Source: Enterovibrio nigricans DSM 22720
GTDB taxonomy: Bacteria; Pseudomonadota; Gammaproteobacteria; Enterobacterales; Vibrionaceae
Length of the DNA stretch: 64,000 bases
Assembly: GCF_900167155.1 (NCBI RefSeq)
Contig: NZ_FUXU01000005.1
Span: 1 to 64,000, forward strand
Direction of reading: 5' to 3'
The position numbers were made by a program, and so were the translations under genes. Shown here piece by piece: positions 21,455-30,408 of the stretch. The notes beneath the pieces are model-generated. The model did no database searches, was not told the DNA's origin, and saw only the letters and a list, made by a program, of their open reading frames with translations. Numbering within the stretch: the stretch's first letter is position 1; every line of letters begins with the position of its first letter.

Positions 21455-22060
21455 TCAGTAACACACGACATAGCGGTCAGGACGATGGTTCATGGTCAGC
21501 ACCAAGTTCAGCACAAATGCCCCCAGTACGGAGCACGCCAGCAGCCATGGCGAGACAAAGAAGAACGACGCCAGCAAAATGCCCACATCAACCGCCATTT
21601 GGACGTTGCCCGCACGAATACCGAACTTGTCCTGACAGAACAACGCCAATACGTTGAAACCGCCCAAGCTCGCGTTGTGGCGGAAAATCATCAGCATACC
21701 CACGCCCATCAACAAACCGCCGATGAAGCCACAGTAAACCGGCGATAACCAACTGATCGTAAATACGTGTGAAATGTGGTCAACAATCAAAGAGACCATA
21801 CCCCCCGCGAAAATGCTGCGAAGGGCAAACTGTTTGCCAAAACGTACCCAGCCCATCATGTAGAAAGGAATATTAAACATGAAATACAAGGTACCGAAAG
21901 ACAGGTCGACAAATTGTGTCGTCAAAAGTGCAAGGCCTGTGGTTCCGCCGGTCAGCAAGCCTGCTTGCTGAAGGAAAAAGACACCTTGTGCCACGATAAA
22001 TGTGCCAGAAAGAATGGCAATCAAATCTTCAACCGTGGTGTGTTTGGGTTTGAGGTTCAA
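21455..22060 (-). CDS. YitT-family membrane protein
   Basis: About 201 residues with five or six membrane segments, an inner-membrane protein of the YitT/DUF161 family. Recognisable parts are TGTFIVAQGVFFLQQ-like helix 1 (here SGTFIVAQG), GLLTGGTTGLALLT, FNIPFYMMGW, and GGLLMGVGMLMIFRHNASLGGFNVL. Function is not established; a transporter role is only suspected. I propose the TTG at 22060 as start because AGGAG sits seven bases ahead and the protein then begins just before the conserved TVEDLIAILSG. An ATG at 22120 in the same frame would add 20 atypical residues. Upstream lies a long regulatory gap before glyA, in the opposite direction. Confidence 0.8.
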   Translation of the reverse strand: MNLKPKHTTVEDLIAILSGTFIVAQGVFFLQQAGLLTGGTTGLALLTTQFVDLSFGTLYFMFNIPFYMMGWVRFGKQFALRSIFAGGMVSLIVDHISHVFTISWLSPVYCGFIGGLLMGVGMLMIFRHNASLGGFNVLALFCQDKFGIRAGNVQMAVDVGILLASFFFVSPWLLACSVLGAFVLNLVLTMNHRPDRYVVCY

Positions 22061-22303
22061 CGGAACAGCTCCTGAAAGATGCACGCTTGCGTGTCGTTTT
22101 TGAATGCGATGGGGGCGCAAGTGGGTGCAGCGATTAACTGAAAACAGGGCATCTTAATGAGGTTTGTTTTCAGAGAAAAGACAGCGTATAAAAGTGTTTA
22201 CGCGAGGTTGTCAGCAAACGATTACGCACTGTAAACAATTCGGGTTTACAGCCTGTGGCTATGGCGATAAAAGCGGCATTTTTTCTGACAATAACGACTA
22301 ACG

Positions 22304-22316
22304 TGAATTCAATTCA
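22304..22316. promoter_or_regulatory. MetR binding site upstream of glyA
   Basis: TGAATTCAATTCA fits the MetR consensus TGAA-N5-TTCA exactly. MetR with homocysteine activates glyA in E. coli; position about 90 bases upstream of the probable promoter fits an activator. Confidence 0.65.
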
Positions 22317-22394
22317 TGCTAGGAATGAAAAATGACCATGTTCGTCACAACAAAAAAAATGTGATTGCTACTACCTGTTGCGCAACAAATTTTG

Positions 22395-22400
22395 TAGAAT
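22395..22400 (+). promoter_or_regulatory. Possible -10 element of glyA
   Basis: TAGAAT at a plausible distance upstream of the PurR-like box. The -35 region at about 22371-22378 is poor, consistent with an activator-dependent promoter. The leader would be about 165 bases. Confidence 0.4.
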
Positions 22401-22422
22401 CGCAGCAAATAGGATGGTCATG

Positions 22423-22438
22423 ACGAAAACGTTTGCGT
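22423..22438. promoter_or_regulatory. PurR operator in the glyA leader
   Basis: ACGAAAACGTTTGCGT differs from the PurR consensus at one position. It lies just downstream of the likely transcription start, so PurR would act as a roadblock, in line with glyA supplying one-carbon units for purines. Confidence 0.75.
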
Positions 22439-22493
22439 CCGCATGGACTCTGGGGTTTTTGGTATGACAAGAAGTAACCATATCTGAGGTTAA

Positions 22494-22542
22494 ACCAGGT
22501 TGACCTGATAGCTTGAATACCGAGTTATCAGGTCAACTTGGT
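22494..22542 (+). repeat. Long hairpin in the glyA 5' leader
   Basis: Arms 22494-22510 and 22526-22542 pair over 17 bases with a single G-U, around a 15-base loop. There is no T run after it, so it is not an intrinsic terminator. It ends 32 bases before the glyA start codon and close to its AGGAG. The role may be mRNA stability, translation control or a protein-binding site. Confidence 0.75.
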
Positions 22543-22574
22543 ACCTAGGGAACAATCTGAGTCAGGAGATACAG

Positions 22575-23825
22575 ATGCTAAAGCGTGACATGAACATCGC
22601 TGATTATGATCCGGAGCTGTTTGCAGCCATCCAGGAAGAAACTGCGCGTCAAGAAGAGCACATTGAGCTTATCGCGTCAGAAAACTACACCAGCCCGCGC
22701 GTAATGGAAGCGCAAGGTTCCCAGCTAACCAACAAATATGCAGAAGGTTACCCAGGTAAGCGTTACTACGGTGGCTGTGAGTATGTCGACAAAGCGGAAG
22801 CGTTGGCGATTGATCGCGCATGTGAACTGTTTGGTTGTGAGTACGCGAACGTTCAGCCTCACTCTGGTTCTCAAGCAAACAGCGCAGTGTACATGGCACT
22901 GTTGAACCCAGGCGATACCGTTCTGGGCATGAGCCTGGCGCACGGTGGTCACCTGACTCACGGCTCTCCAGTAAACTTCTCGGGTAAGCACTACAACGTT
23001 ATTCCTTACGGTATCGACGAAGCAGGTCAAATCAACTACGACGAGATGGAAGCACTGGCGCTTGAGCACAAGCCTAAGATGATCATCGGTGGTTTCTCTG
23101 CGTACTCTCAAATTGTTGATTGGGCACGTATGCGTGAAATCGCGGACAAAGCAGGTGCTTATCTGTTCGTTGATATGGCACACGTTGCGGGTCTGATTGC
23201 AGCGGGTGTATACCCAACGCCAATCCCACATGCTCACGTAGTGTCAACGACCACGCATAAAACATTGGCAGGTCCGCGCGGCGGTCTGATCCTGTCAAAC
23301 GCTGGCGAAGACATGTACAAAAAACTGAATTCAGCGGTATTCCCTGGTGGTCAGGGTGGTCCTCTGATGCACGTTATCGCGGCGAAAGCTGTTGCTTTCA
23401 AAGAAGCGATGGAGCCAGAGTTCAAAGCGTACCAGCAGCGCGTTGTCGATAACGCAAAAGCAATGGTTGCTCAGTTCCAAGAGCGTGGTTACAAAGTCGT
23501 ATCGAACGGTACTGAAAACCACCTGTTCCTGGTTGACTTGATTGACAAGAACATCACGGGTAAAGAAGCAGACGCTGCCCTAGGTGCTGCGAACATTACC
23601 GTGAACAAGAACAGCGTACCCAACGACCCTCGTAGTCCGTTTGTGACCTCGGGCATCCGTGTCGGTTCTCCTGCAATTACTCGCCGTGGTTTCACGCAAG
23701 ATGATGCAAAAGAACTGGCCAATTGGATGTGTGATGTTCTTGATAACATCGAAAGCCAAGACGTGATTGACGCGACAAAAGCGAAAGTACTGGAAATCTG
23801 TAAGCGTCTTCCTGTTTACGCATAA
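22575..23825 (+). CDS. glyA: Serine hydroxymethyltransferase
   Basis: A 416-residue PLP enzyme converting serine and tetrahydrofolate to glycine and 5,10-methylene-THF, the main one-carbon source. Seen: [55 protein letters not shown] and the PLP lysine in [19 protein letters not shown] is six bases before ATG 22575. Single-gene unit with MetR and PurR sites upstream and a terminator downstream. Confidence 0.97.
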   Translation: MLKRDMNIADYDPELFAAIQEETARQEEHIELIASENYTSPRVMEAQGSQLTNKYAEGYPGKRYYGGCEYVDKAEALAIDRACELFGCEYANVQPHSGSQANSAVYMALLNPGDTVLGMSLAHGGHLTHGSPVNFSGKHYNVIPYGIDEAGQINYDEMEALALEHKPKMIIGGFSAYSQIVDWARMREIADKAGAYLFVDMAHVAGLIAAGVYPTPIPHAHVVSTTTHKTLAGPRGGLILSNAGEDMYKKLNSAVFPGGQGGPLMHVIAAKAVAFKEAMEPEFKAYQQRVVDNAKAMVAQFQERGYKVVSNGTENHLFLVDLIDKNITGKEADAALGAANITVNKNSVPNDPRSPFVTSGIRVGSPAITRRGFTQDDAKELANWMCDVLDNIESQDVIDATKAKVLEICKRLPVYA

Positions 23826-23839
23826 GTTGTGTTTCGTTG

Positions 23840-23866
23840 AAAAAAGCACCTTCGGGTGCTTTTTTT
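23840..23866 (+). terminator. Rho-independent terminator of glyA
   Basis: AAAAAGCACC-TTCG-GGTGCTTTTTTT, a tetraloop hairpin with a T run. Confidence 0.95.
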
Positions 23867-23945
23867 GTATCTAAAACGCACATCTAACCACTTACCCTTA
23901 TGGCTAAATCGGTTACACTGTTCGGCAATTATCTAAGGAGGCGAG

Positions 23946-24395
23946 ATGCACTGTCCATTTTGTGGTGCGAATGACACCAAAGTCATTGATTCACGGTTGG
24001 TCGCTGACGGCCATCAGGTGCGTCGTCGTCGTCAGTGTTTAGCGTGTAGCGAACGATATACAACGTTTGAAACTGCAGAGCTGGTGATGCCGCGTATCAT
24101 CAAAACGAATGGCAACAGAGAGCCATTTAACGAAGATAAATTGCGCGGTGGTATTCAGCGGGCGCTGGAAAAACGTCCAGTCAGTACCGATGACATCGAA
24201 AAAGCCATCAATGTCATCAAGTCTACGATTCGTGCCACCGGCGAACGAGAAGTATCATCTACCATGGTAGGTAATCTGGTAATGGACGCGCTGAAAGAGT
24301 TGGATAAAGTGGCATATATTCGATTTGCTTCTGTTTACCACAGCTTCGAAGATATTCGCGACTTCGGCGAAGAAATTGCCCGCCTGGAAAAATAA
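23946..24395 (+). CDS. nrdR: Transcriptional repressor NrdR
   Basis: A 149-residue repressor of ribonucleotide reductase genes. An N-terminal zinc ribbon (MHCPFCG..., with [11 protein letters not shown] supplying the second Cys pair) is followed by an ATP-cone domain at about 45-135 ([32 protein letters not shown]). It senses dATP/ATP. Length is typical. AAGGAGG immediately precedes the start. It heads the cluster with ribD eight bases away, the usual proteobacterial linkage. Confidence 0.96.
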   Translation: MHCPFCGANDTKVIDSRLVADGHQVRRRRQCLACSERYTTFETAELVMPRIIKTNGNREPFNEDKLRGGIQRALEKRPVSTDDIEKAINVIKSTIRATGEREVSSTMVGNLVMDALKELDKVAYIRFASVYHSFEDIRDFGEEIARLEK

Positions 24396-24403
24396 GCGGT
24401 TAC

Positions 24404-25516
24404 ATGTTTTCTATTTTTGATTCCCAAATGATGCTGCGCGCCATTGAACTGGCTGAACGTGGCATCTATACCACAGCCCCCAATCCGAATGTCGGCTGCG
24501 TCATTACTCAGGGTGATGACATTATTGGCGAAGGTTTTCATTTTCGTGCGGGTGAACCTCATGCCGAAGTGCATGCGCTTCGTGCTGCTGGGGGCAATAC
24601 CAAAAATGCCACCGCATATGTGACCCTTGAACCTTGCTCTCACTATGGTCGAACACCTCCTTGCGCGGATGCCCTCATCAATGCCGGTGTTTCACGCGTC
24701 GTCTGTACCATGGTTGACCCGAATCCGAAAGTGGCGGGACGCGGTATTCAACGTTTAAGAGATGCTGGTATTCAAGTCGATGTTGGCCTGATGCAAACCC
24801 AAGCAGAAGCGTTAAACCCGGGTTTTATCAAAGTGATGAAAACTGGCTTGCCGTATGTTCAACTTAAACTTGCTGCGAGTATTGATGGTAGAACTGCGCT
24901 TGCTAACGGCCAAAGTAAGTGGATAACCGGAGCCGAAGCAAGGGCTGATGTGCAGCGTTTTCGAGCCCAAACGGGCGCTATTTTATCGACCAGTCAAACC
25001 GTTATTGATGATAATCCATCACTCAATGTTCGTTGGGCTCAACTGCCAGAAGACGTGCAGTGTGAATATGATCAGACCCGCTTACGCCAGCCAGTTAGGG
25101 TGATATTGGATACCACGGGTAAAGTTTCATCTGATGCTGGCTTGTTTTCGTTAGAGGGTAACGTTGTCGTATTGACGGCAAACAAAGACCTTGGTTATAT
25201 ACATGAAAACGTCGAGGTCATTTTGGTTCCCAAAGCACAACATGGTCTAGATCTTAATGCGGCTTTGCGATTGCTTGCATCTAAAGGTATCAACCACATT
25301 TGGGTTGAAACCGGAGCAACACTTGCAGGGGGGCTGTTAGCGGCAGAGTTGGTTGACGAGCTGATTGTTTATCAAGCACCTAAGCTAATGGGGGCGGACA
25401 GTCGGGCATTGGTCAATTTGACGGGCCTGACATCAATGAACAATGTCCCAACCTTTGAACTGACGGATGTCTGCCAAATTGGCAATGACGTACGTCTTCG
25501 AATGCAAAAGCAGTAA
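24404..25516 (+). CDS. ribD: Bifunctional riboflavin deaminase/reductase
   Basis: A 370-residue protein with an N-terminal zinc deaminase domain (about 1-145: HAEVHALRAAG and LEPCSHYGRTPPCADAL) and a C-terminal reductase domain (about 150-365: LKLAASIDGRTALANGQSKWITG, WVETGATLAGGLLAAELVDE). It carries out steps 2 and 3 of riboflavin synthesis from the GTP branch. It follows nrdR by eight bases and precedes ribE by 16 bases. Confidence 0.95.
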   Translation: MFSIFDSQMMLRAIELAERGIYTTAPNPNVGCVITQGDDIIGEGFHFRAGEPHAEVHALRAAGGNTKNATAYVTLEPCSHYGRTPPCADALINAGVSRVVCTMVDPNPKVAGRGIQRLRDAGIQVDVGLMQTQAEALNPGFIKVMKTGLPYVQLKLAASIDGRTALANGQSKWITGAEARADVQRFRAQTGAILSTSQTVIDDNPSLNVRWAQLPEDVQCEYDQTRLRQPVRVILDTTGKVSSDAGLFSLEGNVVVLTANKDLGYIHENVEVILVPKAQHGLDLNAALRLLASKGINHIWVETGATLAGGLLAAELVDELIVYQAPKLMGADSRALVNLTGLTSMNNVPTFELTDVCQIGNDVRLRMQKQ

Positions 25517-25532
25517 ATCGAAGCGAATAAGT

Positions 25533-26204
25533 ATGTTTACAGGAATTATTGAAGCAGTTGGCCGTATTCAGAAAATCACCCCTAAAGGTAATGACATCGC
25601 GCTGACCGTAGAAAGTGGAAAACTGGATCTGGCGGATGTGAAGCTGGGAGACAGTATTGCGACCAACGGTGTGTGTTTGACCGTGGTTGCGTTGACAGGT
25701 AACGGTTATGTGGCAGACCTTTCAACGGAAACGCTAAAACGCACTGCGTTTACTCATTATCAGGCGGGCCAGAAGGTGAACCTAGAAAAAGCCATGTTGC
25801 CGACCACACGTTTTGGTGGTCACATGGTCTCGGGTCACGTAGACGGTGTCGTAACGGTGGTTTCGCGTTCGCAGACAGGCCGAGCCATTGAATTTTGGCT
25901 TGAAGCCCCCGCGAATCTGGCCAAGTACTTGGCAGAAAAAGGGTCAGTGACCGTTGATGGAATCAGCCTGACGATCAACGATGTTGACGGTAACCGTTTT
26001 AAGTTAACCATCGTGCCTCATACCGCACTTGAAACAACGATCGAAGATTTTAAGGTTGGTCATCAGGTGAATCTGGAAGTGGATGTGATTGCCCGCTACC
26101 TGGAAAGACTGATGATGGGTGACCGCGCTGCACATCAAGCGGGCAAAAGTGGTTTAACCATGGAAAAGCTTGCCGAATCCGGCTTCCTTGGCTCTCTGCG
26201 CTAA
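25533..26204 (+). CDS. ribE: Riboflavin synthase subunit alpha
   Basis: A 223-residue enzyme that dismutates two 6,7-dimethyl-8-ribityllumazine molecules to riboflavin. It starts MFTGIIEAVGRI and shows the duplicated lumazine-binding beta-barrel halves (N-half about 1-97 with ATNGVCLTVV; C-half about 98-200 with GGHMVSGHVDGV and VDGISLTINDV). The conserved MFTGIIE fixes the start at 25533. The same gene is called ribC in some systems. Confidence 0.95.
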   Translation: MFTGIIEAVGRIQKITPKGNDIALTVESGKLDLADVKLGDSIATNGVCLTVVALTGNGYVADLSTETLKRTAFTHYQAGQKVNLEKAMLPTTRFGGHMVSGHVDGVVTVVSRSQTGRAIEFWLEAPANLAKYLAEKGSVTVDGISLTINDVDGNRFKLTIVPHTALETTIEDFKVGHQVNLEVDVIARYLERLMMGDRAAHQAGKSGLTMEKLAESGFLGSLR

Positions 26205-26231
26205 GACGATTATCCGCTAGCAAATAAACAG

Positions 26232-26271
26232 TTCCCCCAGAATGGCGCAACGTTAACGTTAGTCTGGGGAA
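26232..26271 (+). terminator. Hairpin after ribE, weak terminator
   Basis: Arms TTCCCCCAGA and TCTGGGGAA enclose a region with the palindrome AACGTTAACGTT. Only a short AATT follows, so termination is uncertain, but it separates ribE from the next gene. Confidence 0.35.
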
Positions 26272-26419
26272 TTGTGATCACTTCTCTAGTATTTTCTTCT
26301 AACTTATATCCAACTATCATTTCAACTCACTGTGATTATTGAGTGAGTGTAATCGCTTTACCTACAAGGCACCTTTTCTCACGGGCTATGTACTGTCCGT
26401 GATGGTGGAGAGACACTTT

Positions 26420-27928
26420 ATGGATGCGAGTTTGCTGGCATTTATTCCTTTGATTTTGACCATTGTATTGGCGTTGGTATTGCGTCATACGCTGGTGGCG
26501 TTAGGGGCTGGGATCATTGCTGGCGCATTGGTGTTGAGTCACTTTCAGCCGATAGCATCACTAAGCTATTTGGCGGATATCGCAACGTCCCAATTCTATA
26601 AGCAGGGGGAGTGGCAAGGCTGGCATCTTGATGTTATCGCGACCATGGTCCTGCTGGGTGTGATGACCCAACTTCTCGCCAGAGGTGGTGCTGTTATGGC
26701 ATTTGGTGATTGGCTTTATAGCTATGTTCGCTCTCAGCGTCATGCACGGCTGGTGACTATCCTTCTCGGTTGGCTGGTGTTTATCGACGGTATCTTTAGC
26801 TGTCTAGCGGTTGGCAACGTTTGTCAGCCATTGAGTGATCGCTACCAAATGCGTCGTGAGCAGTTGGCTTACTTTGTCGATTCCAATGCGTCACCGCTAT
26901 GTGCCTTGTTGCTGTTTTCAAGTTGGGGACCCTACCTACTTTCTTTGCTGGCTGGTGTCTCTTTTCTTCCTATGCCTCCTGTGGCTGCTTTCTTTGAACT
27001 AGCGCAAACCAATTTTTACGCCATTCTGACCATCGGCGTATCAGTTTTTGTGGCGTGGAAAGGTTTTGGGTTCGATGCCGCCGTTCCAGTCCAGACCACG
27101 GTTCCGTCTCCAGAGATTGGCAAAGGTAACCCTTGGCTGTTACTGGTGCCAATGGTAACGCTGTTGTCTGCCTCGGTCGGTCTCACGCTATATTCTGGTG
27201 CAACCCACACTCACCAATCCGGCCTTGCAGCTTGGTTGGCTGCGGCTGACATTGGTACGGCGATGCGAAATGCAGCGTTGCTGGCGGTAGTGATGTCACT
27301 GTTGATGATGCTGAAATCAGGAAGGCGTGTGCCGACCTTGCTATCAGACTTGTACCACGGCGTGATCAGCATGAGGCTCGCAATCGGGATTCTGCTTTGC
27401 ACTTGGATGATTGGTGCCGTTATCAAAGACCTCCAAATTGCAGCCATACTTGCGACGTGGGCCGAAGCGCATTTGAATCCGTCGTTTTTGGTGTCAGGGT
27501 TGTTTTTGTTATGTGCCACCATGGCGTTTGCCACGGGATCGAGTTGGGGAACTTTTGCCATTATGATCCCCATTGGCGCAGAAATTACAGGCCATGTTTC
27601 ACCTGAACTGTTGCTTCCTGCGTTGAGTGCTGTCGTTGCTGGATCGGTGTTTGGGGACCACTGTTCGCCCATATCAGACACCAGCGTGTTAAGTGCCACG
27701 TCCAGTGGGTGTGAACCAAGGGCGCATGTACTCACACAATTGCCATTTGCACTGACGGTGGCACTCAGTGCGTTGGTGGGTTTCCAAATGCTAAACATAG
27801 GGATGAGTAAACTGGAAAGTTGGCTCATTGCGATTGTCGCACTCTGCGTTTTATTGAGTGTGTTGCAGGGATGGTTTCGATACAAAGATGCCAAAGCAAT
27901 AGCAGTAAAAACACTTCCGAAGGTTTAG
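26420..27928 (+). CDS. NhaC-type Na+/H+ antiporter family protein
   Basis: A 502-residue polytopic membrane protein of the NhaC family. The C-terminal signature SVFGDHCSPISDTSVLSATSSGCEPRAHVLTQLPFAL is diagnostic of the family, which includes Na+/H+ antiporters, malate/lactate exchangers and amino-acid (lysine) transporters. GGAG nine bases upstream supports ATG 26420; an open frame continues upstream to 26339 without conserved sequence. It sits between ribE and ribB, where related genomes usually have none or a different gene. It has about 215 bases of its own upstream DNA, so it is probably independently transcribed. The substrate cannot be decided. Confidence 0.82.
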   Translation: MDASLLAFIPLILTIVLALVLRHTLVALGAGIIAGALVLSHFQPIASLSYLADIATSQFYKQGEWQGWHLDVIATMVLLGVMTQLLARGGAVMAFGDWLYSYVRSQRHARLVTILLGWLVFIDGIFSCLAVGNVCQPLSDRYQMRREQLAYFVDSNASPLCALLLFSSWGPYLLSLLAGVSFLPMPPVAAFFELAQTNFYAILTIGVSVFVAWKGFGFDAAVPVQTTVPSPEIGKGNPWLLLVPMVTLLSASVGLTLYSGATHTHQSGLAAWLAAADIGTAMRNAALLAVVMSLLMMLKSGRRVPTLLSDLYHGVISMRLAIGILLCTWMIGAVIKDLQIAAILATWAEAHLNPSFLVSGLFLLCATMAFATGSSWGTFAIMIPIGAEITGHVSPELLLPALSAVVAGSVFGDHCSPISDTSVLSATSSGCEPRAHVLTQLPFALTVALSALVGFQMLNIGMSKLESWLIAIVALCVLLSVLQGWFRYKDAKAIAVKTLPKV

Positions 27929-28125
27929 TTAACATCGGGCTCGCCCTGGCTTTTGAAAGCGCATCATCGTGGTTTTTCCACTTCACACCTTTGAAGAGAA
28001 TGTGGTGATGAAGCTTGTGATAGAGAGATATCTGGCTAAAAATAGCCGCAGGTTCTTGTGGGTGGTCATGAGAGTACACCGCTAGACGATAGAACAATCG
28101 CAAAAGACGTTATAGGGATAGCACC

Positions 28126-29235
28126 ATGCCGATCAGCAGCGCAGCAGAAATCATTGAAGATATTCGTCAAGGCAGAATGGTCATCTTGATGGATGACGAA
28201 GACCGTGAAAACGAGGGTGATTTGATTATCGCCGCCGAGAAAGTTTCGCCGGAAGCCATTAATTTTATGGCGACGCATGGACGAGGCTTAATCTGTCTAA
28301 CAATGACGAAAGAGCGCTGCCAACGACTCGGCTTGCCATTGATGGTTCGTGATAACAACGCACAGTTTTCTACCGCTTTTACTGTTTCCATCGAAGCGGC
28401 AGAAGGGGTGACAACCGGTATTTCTGCGGCTGACAGAGCACGTACTGTTGAAGCTGCAGTTGCACCTAATGCAGTCGCGGCTGATTTGGTTCAACCGGGT
28501 CATATCTTCCCTTTGATGGCGCAAGATGGTGGGGTGCTTACTCGCGCCGGTCATACGGAAGCGGGTTGTGATTTAGCCCGTTTAGCAGGTTTTTCGCCTG
28601 CTGGTGTTATCGTTGAAATACTTAACGAAGATGGCACCATGGCGCGTCGCCCCGATCTTGAAGTGTTCGGTGAAAAGCACGGTATCAAACTGGGCACTAT
28701 TGCGGATCTGATTGAATACCGCAATAACAATGAAACGACCATCGAGCGCGTGGCAGAGTGTAAACTGCCGACCGAGTTTGGTGAGTTTGACCTGATCACC
28801 TACCGTGACACTATCGATAATCAAGTGCACTATGCGCTGCGAAAAGGCGAAGTGAACAACCAGCCAACCTTGGTGCGTGTACATCTTCAAGACACCTTTA
28901 CGGATTTACTGCATTCTGACCGCTCAGCAGCGCGAAGCTGGACGTTGACCGATGCAATGAAACGCATCAACGCTGATGGCGGTGTGTTAGTTATTCTTGG
29001 CAAAGAAGAGTCCTCGGCCTCTATCATCAATAAAGTAAGAACGTTCGAAGCACAGGACAAAGGCGAGAAACCCGCGTCTGCGAAGTGGCAGGGTACGAGT
29101 CGTCGTGTTGGTGTGGGTTCTCAAATCTTGGCGGATTTGGGCGTGACGGATATGCGCTTGCTGTCTTCAACCAGCAAGCGTTATCACGCTTTGTCAGGGT
29201 TTGGCTTGAAAGTTGTTGAATACGTTTGCGACTAA
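28126..29235 (+). CDS. ribB: 3,4-dihydroxy-2-butanone 4-phosphate synthase with a degenerate GTP cyclohydrolase II-like domain
   Basis: A 369-residue protein. Residues 1-200 are a complete RibB domain ([17 protein letters not shown] with acidic metal-binding residues, and the [14 protein letters not shown] active-site segment), making the four-carbon precursor of riboflavin. Residues about 208-369 look like RibA, but the zinc-binding GEC...C.C cysteines and the catalytic block are missing, so this half is not expected to make the GTP-derived precursor. This matches the RibBX architecture described in Proteobacteria. A true ribA must lie elsewhere. It is separated from ribH by a terminator and a new promoter. 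Confidence 0.92.
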   Translation: MPISSAAEIIEDIRQGRMVILMDDEDRENEGDLIIAAEKVSPEAINFMATHGRGLICLTMTKERCQRLGLPLMVRDNNAQFSTAFTVSIEAAEGVTTGISAADRARTVEAAVAPNAVAADLVQPGHIFPLMAQDGGVLTRAGHTEAGCDLARLAGFSPAGVIVEILNEDGTMARRPDLEVFGEKHGIKLGTIADLIEYRNNNETTIERVAECKLPTEFGEFDLITYRDTIDNQVHYALRKGEVNNQPTLVRVHLQDTFTDLLHSDRSAARSWTLTDAMKRINADGGVLVILGKEESSASIINKVRTFEAQDKGEKPASAKWQGTSRRVGVGSQILADLGVTDMRLLSSTSKRYHALSGFGLKVVEYVCD

Positions 29236-29251
29236 TTGTCGCTATCGGTCT

Positions 29252-29279
29252 AAAACGCAGCTATTGCTGCGTTTTTTTA
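29252..29279 (+). terminator. Rho-independent terminator after ribB
   Basis: AAAACGCAG/CTGCGTTTT hairpin with a CTATTG loop and a seven-T run. Confidence 0.9.
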
Positions 29280-29346
29280 TCGGAACTTGCGCCAGAATAC
29301 GCGCTTAGTTTACAGGTATAACCGCTGGATGATTTGCAGAAAAGTG

Positions 29347-29355
29347 TGATAGAAT
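29347..29355 (+). promoter_or_regulatory. Extended -10 promoter for ribH-nusB
   Basis: TGATAGAAT, i.e. TGn joined to TAGAAT, an extended -10 element about 44 bases ahead of the ribH start, directly after a terminator. Confidence 0.55.
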
Positions 29356-29398
29356 CCGGCGGTTTTCTCAATCCGGATAAAAAGTCACAGGAAGGCCC

Positions 29399-29869
29399 AT
29401 GAAGGTAATCGAAGGTGCACTTGCCGCACCTAACGCGAAAGTTGCAATTGTTATCTCCCGCTTCAACAGCTTCATTAATGAAAGCTTGCTGGATGGTGCC
29501 ATTGACGCACTGAAGCGTACGGGTCAGGTAAGTGAAGACAATATCACTGTAGTACGTTGCCCTGGTGCTTACGAGTTGCCATTGGTTGCACAACATGTTG
29601 CAAAAAGCGGACGTTACGACGCTATTATCGCTCTGGGATCAGTGATCCGAGGCGGTACTCCACACTTTGACTATGTGGCTGGAGAATGTAACAAAGGTCT
29701 GGCACAAGTTGCTCTGGAGTTTGATACTCCGGTTGCTTTTGGTGTTCTGACTGTAGATACCATCGAACAAGCCATTGAACGCGCGGGAACCAAGGCTGGT
29801 AATAAAGGGGCAGAGGCTGCACTGAGCGCGCTTGAAATGGTAAACGTACTGTCCCAAATCGAATCCTAA
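29399..29869 (+). CDS. ribH: 6,7-dimethyl-8-ribityllumazine synthase
   Basis: A 156-residue lumazine synthase joining the two riboflavin precursor branches. [66 protein letters not shown] and [24 protein letters not shown] are all family signatures. AGGA lies before ATG 29399. It is followed 11 bases later by nusB. Confidence 0.96.
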   Translation: MKVIEGALAAPNAKVAIVISRFNSFINESLLDGAIDALKRTGQVSEDNITVVRCPGAYELPLVAQHVAKSGRYDAIIALGSVIRGGTPHFDYVAGECNKGLAQVALEFDTPVAFGVLTVDTIEQAIERAGTKAGNKGAEAALSALEMVNVLSQIES

Positions 29870-29880
29870 CGGGGGTTACC

Positions 29881-30336
29881 GTGAAACCAGCCGCACGACG
29901 CAACGCGCGTCATTTTGCACTACAAGCCATTTACTCGTGGCAACTGACTAAAGGCAATGTTGCTGATATCGAAGCGCAATTCCTTTCTGCAGATAACTAC
30001 GAAGAAGAAGAGCATCAAGCAGAAGAGCCACGTTTGCGCCAGCCAGAAACTGACGTAGATTACTTCCGTGACTTGTTCGCGGGTGTGGTTCTGAACCATC
30101 AGGAACTGGACAGCAAAATGCGTCCTTACCTGTCTCGTCCAATCCAAGATCTGGATGAAATGGAACACGCTCTTCTACGTCTGGCGATGTATGAAATGTG
30201 CAAGCGCGAGGACGTGCCTTTCAAAGTGGTAATCAACGAGGCGATTGAACTGGCGAAGCGTTTTGGCGCGGAAGACAGTCACAAGTTCGTGAACGGTGTG
30301 CTTGATAAAGCAGTACCGACCCTAAGAAAGAAATAA
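29881..30336 (+). CDS. nusB: Transcription antitermination factor NusB
   Basis: A 151-residue all-helical RNA-binding protein that, with NusE (S10), binds boxA for rRNA antitermination. It starts at GTG 29881: (M)[19 protein letters not shown] matches NusB, and [34 protein letters not shown] and [10 protein letters not shown] complete the family pattern. Translationally close to ribH; terminator after it. Confidence 0.95.
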   Translation: MKPAARRNARHFALQAIYSWQLTKGNVADIEAQFLSADNYEEEEHQAEEPRLRQPETDVDYFRDLFAGVVLNHQELDSKMRPYLSRPIQDLDEMEHALLRLAMYEMCKREDVPFKVVINEAIELAKRFGAEDSHKFVNGVLDKAVPTLRKK

Positions 30337-30356
30337 TAGAAATCTTCACAGATTTT

Positions 30357-30383
30357 AAGGCCAGCCTCGCTGGCCTTTTTCTT
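30357..30383 (+). terminator. Rho-independent terminator after nusB
   Basis: AAGGCCAGC/GCTGGCCTT hairpin with a CTC loop and five Ts. thiL begins only 25 bases later, so read-through probably feeds it. Confidence 0.88.
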
Positions 30384-30408
30384 ATCAAATTTAGCTTGGA
30401 TGGAAACA

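Noticed and set aside
27929-28125. FMN riboswitch before ribB
   Set aside because: The conserved RFN blocks (AGGGGCG..., GACCGGCGG...) are not present in this interval.
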